Of a stretch of DNA of 7,522 nucleotides, positions 1-5,734 are shown in pieces; the stretch's first letter is position 1, and each line of letters begins with the position of its first letter. The position numbers and the translations under genes were made by a program. A model generated the notes under the pieces. It was not told where the DNA came from, made no database searches, and saw only the letters and a list, made by a program, of their open reading frames with translations. Source of the DNA: an uncultured Paracoccaceae bacterium. GTDB lineage: Bacteria > Pseudomonadota > Alphaproteobacteria > Rhodobacterales > Rhodobacteraceae. The stretch covers positions 1-7,522 of the forward strand of contig CALHST010000058.1 of the NCBI GenBank assembly GCA_938038825.1, read 5' to 3'.

Positions 1-809
1 GTGATCCCGGACCCAGCGGCATAATACGTATAGATCGGGCCATCATAGCCGTTTTCCACGATGGATTTACCAAGACCCAGCATGTCAGCGCCCCAGTTGC
101 CGGTGATAACCGCCTGCGCACCAGACGCCACGATTTTGCGTCTGTATGGGGTAAAGTCCTTGACCTTGCCGATTGGGTGCAATTCGTCGCCGACGATTTC
201 AATATCGGGACGTTTTTCACCGAGGAACCGGTTCGCTGCAGCGGAAACAGCCTTACCAAAGCTGTAATCCTGACCAATGATATACACCTTTTTGATGTCT
301 TCATTTGCCGCAATAGAGTCTGTCAGCGCGTCCATCTTGATGTCTGCGTTTGCGTCAAAGCGGAAGTGCCAGAAGTTGCACTTGTCGTTCGTCAAGGCAG
401 GATCAACTGCGGCGTAGTTCAGGAACAGAACGCGATCTTCAGGGTTACGACGGTTGTGCTTGTCGATGGCTTCCGTCAGCGCATTCGCAACACCGGACGA
501 GTTGCCCTGCGCGATGTACCGGATGCCTTGGTCAATTGCGACCTGCAGCTGGATCAGGGACTCTTTGGGGCTGATCTTGTTATCAAAGGCCACGATTTCG
601 ATTTGCTCGCCACCCAAAACGCCACCGTTCTGGTTGATCAGGTAATCAGCCGCGAACTCAAACTGGTGCAGACCGTTGGTGCCTGTGCTGGCAAAAGGCC
701 CAGACAGCGGATCAATAAAGGCAACTTTAATGTTTTCGGCAAAGGCCGATGCGCTCGCCAGTGCGGTCAACGCAGCAACCGATACGCCAAGAAGTTTCGT
801 CTTCAGCAT
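1..809 (-). CDS. Periplasmic substrate-binding protein of a branched-chain-amino-acid-type (Liv/HAAT) ABC transporter, C-terminus cut by window edge
   Basis: The frame is open from an ATG at 809-807 to the window edge, giving 269 complete residues of a family that usually has about 380-420. The start is set by a strong GGGAGG ribosome site at 820-815, five bases upstream. Residues 1-24 form a Sec signal peptide: positively charged MLKTK, a hydrophobic stretch, and a likely cleavage after AFA before ENIKVAF. The mature start (IKVAFIDPLSGPFASTG) is the classic first strand and ligand loop of type I periplasmic binding proteins (Peripla_BP_6, LivK-like). Other family-like segments are ADYLINQNGGVLGG, the AQGNSSGVANALTEA loop, and VYIIGQDYSFGKA, which starts the second lobe. 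The protein would bind its ligand in the periplasm and pass it to LivHM-type permeases, presumably encoded beyond the left edge. The substrate is unknown; this family also carries amides, aromatic acids and other carboxylates, so amino acids should not be assumed. It follows the catabolic operon after 128 bases and may have its own promoter. Confidence 0.93.
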   Translation of the reverse strand, partial: MLKTKLLGVSVAALTALASASAFAENIKVAFIDPLSGPFASTGTNGLHQFEFAADYLINQNGGVLGGEQIEIVAFDNKISPKESLIQLQVAIDQGIRYIAQGNSSGVANALTEAIDKHNRRNPEDRVLFLNYAAVDPALTNDKCNFWHFRFDANADIKMDALTDSIAANEDIKKVYIIGQDYSFGKAVSAAANRFLGEKRPDIEIVGDELHPIGKVKDFTPYRRKIVASGAQAVITGNWGADMLGLGKSIVENGYDGPIYTYYAAGSGI

Positions 810-937
810 AGTTTCCTCCCATTAATGTCATGCGCCCGAGGTCTTGTTTTTATTCGGGTCTGTGGATCAGCCTTTCACACTTAGGTTGTAAGTCAACCCT
901 TGCAGTTTTTTGAAATTTTGCTAACCGATGCAGCCGC
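810..937 (-). promoter_or_regulatory. Intergenic region ahead of the binding-protein gene; possible operator and promoter
   Basis: This is the only gap above 100 bases in the window. Read on the minus strand it holds a TTGACT hexamer (896-891) that could be a -35 box, but no convincing -10 box lies 16-19 bases downstream. A perfect 5-bp inverted repeat GGTTG-N5-CAACC (898-884) overlaps that hexamer and could be a repressor site. A second short inverted repeat, CCCGA-N14-TCGGG (858-835), lies in the presumed leader. The GGGAGG ribosome site is at 820-815. Placement of a promoter here is inference from gap size and the position of these elements; the sequence does not show a clear consensus promoter. 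Confidence 0.35.
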
Positions 938-948
938 TTAGCCTTTTT
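920..948 (+). terminator. Weak hairpin followed by five T on the plus strand, overlapping the kinase gene stop
   Basis: GCTAA (920-924) pairs with TTAGC (938-942). After a C/C mismatch two further CG pairs form around a 7-base loop, and TTTTT follows at 944-948 on the plus strand. The shape is that of an intrinsic terminator reading in the plus direction, although no plus-strand gene is evident. On the minus strand the same hairpin is followed by AAAATTTC rather than a T run, so it is a poor terminator for the operon. The stem is short and AT-rich, so it may be chance. Confidence 0.2.
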
Positions 949-1969
949 CAAGAGCCTGAACGCCGGCTTTGGCGAAAACTGGGACGTATTGGCCCACTTT
1001 CAGCGCGCGTTCGGGGTTGGATGCGTTCCCGTCCAAAGCACGCTTCAGAACGCCTTGGATGATGCTGGCCATACGGAAAAAACAGAAGCCCATATAGTAC
1101 CCAAGATTGTCGACTCTTTCCAGGCCGCGACGTTGGCAATAGGCTTTGACAAAAGCGCCATCACTGGGCAATCCAAGCGCCTTGCGATCCACGCCCATCA
1201 ATCCGCGCCCTTCTTTGCCAGCAGGCAATTGCCATTGCATCAGAACCGATGCAAGATCGGCGTAAGGGTGCCCAATCGTTGATAATTCCCAATCCAGCAA
1301 GGCAAGGCACTTGGTGCCGTCAGCTTCAAAGATCATATTGTCGATGCGATAGTCACCATGCACCAAGGTGCGTTGCCCATCATCTTCGGGCAGGCGTTCT
1401 GCCAACATATCCATCAGGCGGTCCATGTCCGGTATTGGATCGGTTTCTGACGCTTTGTACTGTTTGCTCCAACGACCCACTTGCCGTTCGAAATAATTGC
1501 CCGGTGGTCCGTAATCGGCCAAGCCAATTGCGTCGATGTCGACCTCGTGTAATGCGGCTAGAACGCGGTTCATGTCGTCGATGACCTCCCCACGCGATTG
1601 TGACGTAAGGTCACCATCCGTTGGTTCAGTGAAATTGCGCCCCGCGACGTGATCCATCACGTAAAAGGCGGACCCAATTACCGCGTCGTCTTCGCACAGC
1701 AAGTGCATCTTGGCGACAGGCACAGCACTGCCAGCCAGTGCCTTTTGCACACGGAACTCGCGATCTACAGCATGTGCAGATTTCAGTAACTGCCCCGGCG
1801 GCTTGCGGCGCAAAACGTACGATTTGGCCGGAGTTTTGAGCAAAAAGGTCGGGTTGGATTGCCCGGTCTGAAATTTGGTTGCCTCGATCGGTCCATCAAA
1901 TCCGGGCAGGTGGTCTTTCAGATAGGCCCCGACGACGTCCAGATCGAGTGTTTGAGTATCAGCGCTCAT
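938..1969 (-). CDS. Phosphotransferase family protein (APH/ACAD10-ACAD11 kinase-like)
   Basis: This 343-residue protein has the aminoglycoside-phosphotransferase (APH) kinase fold. The N-lobe shows a glycine-rich FQTGQSNPTF loop (about 33-42), YVLRRKPPG (51-59, basic nucleotide-binding strand) and AHAVDREFRVQKAL (66-79, the helix expected to carry the ion-pair Glu/Asp). The C-lobe shows the catalytic loop HGDYRIDN (204-211, Asp206 as base, Asn211 for metal) and LLDWE (224-228, metal-binding Asp226), followed by GHPYADLA. The key residues are all present, so it should bind ATP and Mg. The VLRRKPPG and AHAVDREF signatures are typical of the kinase domain in ACAD10/ACAD11 and of bacterial proteins encoded beside acyl-CoA dehydrogenases, not of antibiotic-resistance enzymes. 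In the related LvaA and ACAD10/11 systems the substrate is the 4-hydroxyl of a hydroxyacyl-CoA; that role here is inference from operon context. It is the last gene of the operon, 10 bases after the phosphatase-like gene. Cytoplasmic; no signal peptide. Confidence 0.93.
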   Translation of the reverse strand: MSADTQTLDLDVVGAYLKDHLPGFDGPIEATKFQTGQSNPTFLLKTPAKSYVLRRKPPGQLLKSAHAVDREFRVQKALAGSAVPVAKMHLLCEDDAVIGSAFYVMDHVAGRNFTEPTDGDLTSQSRGEVIDDMNRVLAALHEVDIDAIGLADYGPPGNYFERQVGRWSKQYKASETDPIPDMDRLMDMLAERLPEDDGQRTLVHGDYRIDNMIFEADGTKCLALLDWELSTIGHPYADLASVLMQWQLPAGKEGRGLMGVDRKALGLPSDGAFVKAYCQRRGLERVDNLGYYMGFCFFRMASIIQGVLKRALDGNASNPERALKVGQYVPVFAKAGVQALEKG

Positions 1970-1976
1970 CGGGTCA

Positions 1977-1981
1977 TCCTT
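1977..1981 (-). promoter_or_regulatory. Ribosome binding site overlapping the upstream stop codon
   Basis: AAGGA on the minus strand (1981-1977) lies seven bases before the kinase ATG at 1969 and shares two bases with the TAA stop (1982-1980) of the phosphatase-like gene. This arrangement favours re-initiation or translational coupling between the two genes. Confidence 0.6.
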
Positions 1982-2624
1982 AGCTATAGCTCACAAGGTC
2001 AGGCAGGGTATCGAACTGTGGTGTGGCATTGAATTCGGTCAGCATAATGCGCCCTTTAGAAAACACAAAGCGATGGATCGAGGCGTTCTTTACCTGCAAA
2101 TTCAGATCCATCATCATGACGTCAGGCGCCTGCAGGGTCGACGCAACAAGCTGTCCGATCACACCGCCGGACGCAGCAACAAGCACCCGCTTTGGGCCAT
2201 GTTGGATCGCCGAGTCCCGTGCGGCCTGAACCCGATTGGTAAAATCGCCCCAGGTTTCGGCGACACCGTCGATTTTGTCCTTTTGCCATTCTAACACGGT
2301 GTCGCGCAGGGTGCGGAAATGGGTTTTGCGGTCTTGCATCACGGTATCCGGGGCTTTGCCGCCGAATTTTGCGTCCAGAATGTTGTGGAAGTCGTATTCG
2401 TTGAAACCGGGATGTTCTTCTATTGCGCCGTCAAATCCGAAGCCCGTCAGTGTATCGCGTTGCCGTTTCAAGGTGCCGCACATCAGCCGGTCGGGGATCC
2501 ACCCTTGGGAACGCAGATAGTCCCCGGTAACTTTGGCCTGCTTATGCCCCAGTTCAGACAGGGCATCATAGTCATCAGCGCCAAATGACGCCTGACCATG
2601 TCGGATGACCATCAGTTCAGCCAA
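1980..2624 (-). CDS. Histidine phosphatase superfamily protein with an atypical second catalytic motif
   Basis: About 214 residues. The N-terminal MAELMVIRHGQASFG carries the RHG phosphohistidine motif of the phosphoglycerate-mutase/SixA superfamily (His9 by this start), followed by YDALSELGHKQA and GTLKRQRDT (Arg54 in the place of the second phosphate-binding Arg), then a GFNEYDF segment. The second catalytic His, usually in a V-S-H-G-G motif, is absent: the matching strand reads VLVAASGGVIG (about 147-157). I recall related proteobacterial members with T-S-G-G here, so this may be a subfamily trait. The activity is therefore uncertain: a phosphatase with altered chemistry or a non-catalytic binder. 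Start choice: TTG at 2624 gives the usual five residues before the first strand and overlaps the preceding gene by eight bases; ATG at 2612 gives 210 residues with a four-base gap. Neither has a strong ribosome site, so coupling to the upstream gene is likely. A longer in-frame ATG at 2717 lies inside the previous gene and is not credible. Cytoplasmic. Confidence 0.88.
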   Translation of the reverse strand: MAELMVIRHGQASFGADDYDALSELGHKQAKVTGDYLRSQGWIPDRLMCGTLKRQRDTLTGFGFDGAIEEHPGFNEYDFHNILDAKFGGKAPDTVMQDRKTHFRTLRDTVLEWQKDKIDGVAETWGDFTNRVQAARDSAIQHGPKRVLVAASGGVIGQLVASTLQAPDVMMMDLNLQVKNASIHRFVFSKGRIMLTEFNATPQFDTLPDLVSYS

Positions 2625-3609
2625 ATTCGCGCGCCAGCTTTTGACCCGCGGCCATGTATTCTTTGGCCATGCGGTCCACAATGGCACCTGCGGGGCCAAC
2701 TTCCTTGATGGCACCAATACCTTGGCCAGATCCCCAAATGGTTTTCCATGCTTTGGGTTTGGACGACCCTGATCCGAAGTTCATCGAAGACGCATCAGCT
2801 GTGGGCAAATTGTCGGGATCCATACCGGCGGATTCCACAGACCCTTTCAGATAATTGCCCCATACCCCGGTGAACAAAGACGAATAGACAATGTCTTCCG
2901 CACCAGATCCCACGATCATGTCTTTGTAATCTTGCTGCGCGTTTGCTTCGGTCGTGGCAATAAAGGGCGAGCCTGTATAGCCGAAATCGGCCCCGATGGC
3001 ACGCGCGGCCAGCAAGCTCTCACCAGTGGCGATGGCCCCGGACAAGGCCAGCGGGCCGTCAAACCATTCGCGAATTTCGCGGATTAACGCAAAAGGTGAT
3101 TGTTGCCCGGCATGTCCACCGGCACCCGCAGCGACTGCGACCAGCCCATCCGCGCCTTTGGAAATCGCCTTTTTGGCAAACGTGTTGTTGATAATGTCAT
3201 GCAGGACCACACCGCCACAGGAATGCGCCGCCTCGTTCACCTCGACACGGGCACCCAGCGACGTAATCCAGATCGGGACCGCGTGTTTGACGCAAATGTC
3301 CAGATCACGATCCAACCGCGCGTTGGAACGATGCACAATCTGGTTCACAGCATAAGGCGCCGCCGGCGTGTCGGGATTGGCTTGGTTGTGGCGGTCCAGC
3401 GCGTCTTTGATCTGGGTTAGCCAGGTGTCTAGCAAGGGGTGTTCGCCCTCATCCTCGCGGGCATTCAGGGCTGGAAAGCAGCCGACAATCCCGGCTTTGC
3501 ATTGGGCAATCACCAGTTCCGGCACAGAAATGATGAACAACGGAGAGCCAATCAGCGGGATCCGCAATCCCTGCAGCGCTTTCGGAAGATGAGAGTCATC
3601 ACGCGCCAT
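2617..3609 (-). CDS. Nitronate monooxygenase-family FMN flavoprotein
   Basis: This 330-residue protein is a TIM-barrel flavoprotein of the nitronate monooxygenase / 2-nitropropane dioxygenase family (PF03060), near the usual length. Visible family marks are IPLIGSPLFIISVPELV at the N-terminus (first strand and FMN loop), GADGLVAVAAGAGGHAG (152-168, with His166 in the place of the conserved active-site His), LALSGAIATG (188-196, FMN phosphate region) and FGYTGSPFIATTEANA (209-224). Members oxidise alkyl nitronates, but the family also includes NADH:quinone reductases and CoA-thioester enzymes such as IpdC of actinobacterial steroid-ring degradation. In an operon with ACADs, an SDR and a thiolase, an acyl-CoA-directed role is at least as likely as nitronate detoxification. 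The start is ATG 3609, supported by AAAGGAG at 3624-3618; longer in-frame starts (ATG 3660, 3759) lack a well-placed ribosome site and the last overlaps the thiolase. The 3' end abuts the phosphatase-like gene. Cytoplasmic. Confidence 0.92.
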   Translation of the reverse strand: MARDDSHLPKALQGLRIPLIGSPLFIISVPELVIAQCKAGIVGCFPALNAREDEGEHPLLDTWLTQIKDALDRHNQANPDTPAAPYAVNQIVHRSNARLDRDLDICVKHAVPIWITSLGARVEVNEAAHSCGGVVLHDIINNTFAKKAISKGADGLVAVAAGAGGHAGQQSPFALIREIREWFDGPLALSGAIATGESLLAARAIGADFGYTGSPFIATTEANAQQDYKDMIVGSGAEDIVYSSLFTGVWGNYLKGSVESAGMDPDNLPTADASSMNFGSGSSKPKAWKTIWGSGQGIGAIKEVGPAGAIVDRMAKEYMAAGQKLAREFG

Positions 3610-3617
3610 GGGCCGCG

Positions 3618-3624
3618 CTCCTTT
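3618..3624 (-). promoter_or_regulatory. Ribosome binding site fixing the NMO-family start
   Basis: AAAGGAG on the minus strand (3624-3618) lies eight bases before ATG 3609. It selects this start over the in-frame ATGs at 3660 and 3759, which would add residues of low family likeness. Confidence 0.75.
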
Positions 3625-3635
3625 CAATATGCGTT

Positions 3636-3667
3636 GGGCGCGGGGCAGGTTAGGAAACATCCCGCCC
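3636..3667 (-). other. GC-rich hairpin in the thiolase-NMO gap
   Basis: On the minus strand GGGCGGG (3667-3661) can pair with CC-G-CGCCC (3643-3636), giving seven GC pairs with one bulged base and a 17-base loop. No T run follows, so it is not an intrinsic terminator. It sits in the only intra-operon gap above 30 bases (3610-3685) and could be an mRNA stability or processing element, but chance in GC-rich DNA is possible. Confidence 0.3.
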
Positions 3668-3685
3668 GGCACACCAGCGCGTTTG

Positions 3686-4882
3686 TTAGAGAACTTCAAA
3701 CAGACCTGCCGCGCCCATGCCACCGCCCACACACATGGTACAGACCACATATTTCGCACCGCGCCGCTTGCCTTCGATCAGGGCGTGCCCAACCATCCGC
3801 GCGCCGGACATGCCATACGGGTGACCAATCGAGATCGCGCCGCCATCGACATTCAGGTTTTCGTTTGGAATGCCCAGACGATCCCGCGAATACAGAACCT
3901 GACAGGCAAAGGCTTCGTTCAGTTCCCACAGGCCAATGTCGTCCATCTTCAACCCATGGGCTTCCAGAAGTTTTGGTACCGCAAAAACAGGACCAATGCC
4001 CATTTCATCGGGTTCACACCCGGCAGCCATGACACCGACATAGCGCCCCAAAGGCTCTAATCCCTGCTTTTCGGCCAGTTTGGCTTCCATCACAACGGAT
4101 GCAGATGCACCATCAGACAGCTGGCTCGCGTTGCCGGCGGTGATATGTTGTCCCTCTTTGACGACCTGACCGTCTTTGAACACGGGTTTCAGCCCGCCAA
4201 GGTTTTCCGCAGTTGTGCCAGGGCGATTGCCTTCGTCTTTGTCGAGTGTGACGTCGTGATCTGTAATCTCTCCCGTCTCGCGGTTCTGGATTTTCATGAT
4301 GGTATTCATCGGCACAATTTCCGCATCAAACCGCCCGGCTTGTTGCGCCTGATGCGTGCGTTCCTGACTTTGGGCGGCGTATTCATCTTGTGCTTCACGG
4401 GTCACGCCATAGCGGGCGGCCACTGTTTCCGCAGTCTCTAACATCGACATATAAAGCGCTGGTTTGTTCGCCTTGATCCAAGGGTCAGGGCCCACGCGCA
4501 TGTCTGGCGTTTGCACGGTCGAGATACTTTCAACACCGCCACCGATAACAACGTCCATGCCATCCATCACAACTTGCTTGGCGGCTGTTGCGATGGCCAT
4601 CATGCCCGACGCACATTGACGATCCAGTGACATACCCGCAACGGTCACGGGCAATCCGGCGCGCACTGCGGCTTGCCGGCCGATGTTGCCGCCGGAATTG
4701 CCTTGTTGCAAGGCTGCACCTAAGACGCTGTCGCTGACTTGGGCCGGGTCGATGCCCGCCCGCGCAACGGCATGTTCAATGGCATGCGCCGCAAGCGCTT
4801 GTGGCGTTGTCGCGTTGAACGCCCCGCGATACGCTTTGCCGATTGGGGTGCGGGCCGTGGATACAATAACTGCGTCGCGCAT
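3686..4882 (-). CDS. Acetyl-CoA C-acyltransferase (thiolase)
   Basis: This 398-residue protein is full length for a degradative/biosynthetic thiolase. The N-terminus MRDAVIVSTARTPIGK is classic. The nucleophilic Cys is in SLDRQCASGMMA (Cys90). VIGGGVESIS (111-120), the NEAFA segment (about 321-325), the GHPYGMSGAR motif with the catalytic His (about 352-361) and CTMCVGGGMG with the acid/base Cys (about 380-389) are all present, so the enzyme should be active. It cleaves a 3-ketoacyl-CoA with CoA to give acetyl-CoA (or propionyl-CoA) and a shortened acyl-CoA; chain-length preference cannot be read from the sequence. The GHPYG variant (rather than GHPLG) is common in beta-oxidation-type thiolases of Alphaproteobacteria. 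A strong AAGGAG site (4895-4890) lies seven bases before the ATG, 27 bases after the SDR stop, so this gene may be translated more efficiently than its neighbours. It is the likely last chemical step of the operon's pathway. Cytoplasmic. Confidence 0.97.
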   Translation of the reverse strand: MRDAVIVSTARTPIGKAYRGAFNATTPQALAAHAIEHAVARAGIDPAQVSDSVLGAALQQGNSGGNIGRQAAVRAGLPVTVAGMSLDRQCASGMMAIATAAKQVVMDGMDVVIGGGVESISTVQTPDMRVGPDPWIKANKPALYMSMLETAETVAARYGVTREAQDEYAAQSQERTHQAQQAGRFDAEIVPMNTIMKIQNRETGEITDHDVTLDKDEGNRPGTTAENLGGLKPVFKDGQVVKEGQHITAGNASQLSDGASASVVMEAKLAEKQGLEPLGRYVGVMAAGCEPDEMGIGPVFAVPKLLEAHGLKMDDIGLWELNEAFACQVLYSRDRLGIPNENLNVDGGAISIGHPYGMSGARMVGHALIEGKRRGAKYVVCTMCVGGGMGAAGLFEVL

Positions 4883-4909
4883 AAGAAATCTCCTTGGGTT
4901 AGAGCCGCA

Positions 4910-5731
4910 TTAATGCAGCGCTTGTTCGAAAATGTTGGGGCCGGACATCACGTTGATGCCGCCCGAAACGGGAATGATCGCCCCTGTGATATAGCTGCCG
5001 CCTTGGCCACACAGAAACAACATACAGCCTGCAATGTCAGTGTCTGTCCCGACCCGCCCCAATGGGACGTCTTTGCCAACTTTGTCGCGCATGTCTTCGT
5101 CAGCCGTGGCAAAGGCCGTCATGCGGGATACAAACGGCCCCGGAGCCAACGCGTTTACCGTGACATGATGCCCGGCGAGTTCCTTGCCCATGATTTTGGT
5201 CAAATGCAGCACAGCGGCTTTGGATGCGGAATAAGAATAGGCCCCGTCCCCCATTTCCCGTTCCCCCATAACAGAGCCTACATTCACCACGCGTGCGGGA
5301 TCTTCGGGGGAACTAGAGGCGATCAAAAGGGGCAAAAGCTGCTGAGTGAGTTCGAACAGCCCGGCTACGTTCACATTCATCACTTTTTCCCAGGCGTGAT
5401 GCGGAAACTCACCCATGGGCGCACCCCAAGTGATACCTGCGTTGTTCATTAGGATGTCGAGCGCGTCGGTACGTTTTTGCACCTCGGTGACAATCGCATC
5501 AATGCCGTCTTTAGTGCCCACGTCACCAACGAACCCTTCGGCTGACCCAGAGGCGCCAAGGGCGTTCAACTCTGCCGCAACCGCCTCGCAGGCACCGTCT
5601 TTGCGCGAGACCAGCAAGACACGCGCGCCGGCCCGCACCAAAGCTTCGGCAGCCATACGGCCAATACCAGTGGCCCCACCCGTAACCAGCGCGGTTTTGC
5701 CTTCAAGCCCGAATAGTGTTTGAATATCCAT
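4910..5731 (-). CDS. SDR family NAD(P)-dependent oxidoreductase
   Basis: This 273-residue protein is a classical short-chain dehydrogenase/reductase. The Rossmann nucleotide site is ALVTGGATGIG (14-24). After the second strand comes VSRK (42-45), whose Arg/Lys favours NADP(H). NNAG is at 96-99, the structural Asn near 121 in NVNVAG, the catalytic Ser153 in VVNVGSVMG, and Tyr167/Lys171 in YSASK. ALAPGPFVSRM (195-204) and SYITGAIIPVSGG near the C-terminus are also typical. All catalytic residues are intact. SDRs of this kind interconvert hydroxy and keto groups; in this operon it could be a 3-hydroxyacyl-CoA dehydrogenase or act on a 4-keto/4-hydroxy acyl-CoA (as proposed for LvaD in levulinate use). 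The overall look is also close to 3-oxoacyl-ACP reductase/RhlG-type proteins, so name-based transfer is unsafe. The gene starts three bases after the ACAD stop, with GAGGG about ten bases before the ATG. Cytoplasmic. Confidence 0.95.
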   Translation of the reverse strand: MDIQTLFGLEGKTALVTGGATGIGRMAAEALVRAGARVLLVSRKDGACEAVAAELNALGASGSAEGFVGDVGTKDGIDAIVTEVQKRTDALDILMNNAGITWGAPMGEFPHHAWEKVMNVNVAGLFELTQQLLPLLIASSSPEDPARVVNVGSVMGEREMGDGAYSYSASKAAVLHLTKIMGKELAGHHVTVNALAPGPFVSRMTAFATADEDMRDKVGKDVPLGRVGTDTDIAGCMLFLCGQGGSYITGAIIPVSGGINVMSGPNIFEQALH

Positions 5732-5734
5732 GTT

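Noticed and set aside
177..884. 235-codon plus-strand reading frame
   Set aside because: It runs antisense to the binding-protein gene, whose signal peptide, ribosome site and family motifs are clear; the plus frame shows no recognisable domain.
938..1969. Aminoglycoside-resistance phosphotransferase
   Set aside because: The fold is shared, but the VLRRKPPG and AHAVDREF signatures and the ACAD operon context fit the ACAD10/11-like group; nothing suggests a mobile resistance gene.
2625..2717. N-terminal extension of the phosphatase-like gene to 2717
   Set aside because: The extra residues are the NMO-family gene read in another frame; the RHG motif normally lies within the first dozen residues.
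3610..3759. N-terminal extension of the NMO-family gene to 3759
   Set aside because: It would overlap the thiolase by 74 bases, adds 50 residues unlike the family, and the AAAGGAG site clearly supports the start at 3609.
3439..4060. Overlapping plus-strand frames of 150-197 codons
   Set aside because: They lie opposite the thiolase and NMO-family genes and have Arg/Pro/His-rich shadow composition without a family match I recognise.
4739..5452. 237-codon plus-strand reading frame
   Set aside because: It is antisense to the SDR and thiolase genes, both with complete catalytic motifs; its composition is typical of a shadow frame.
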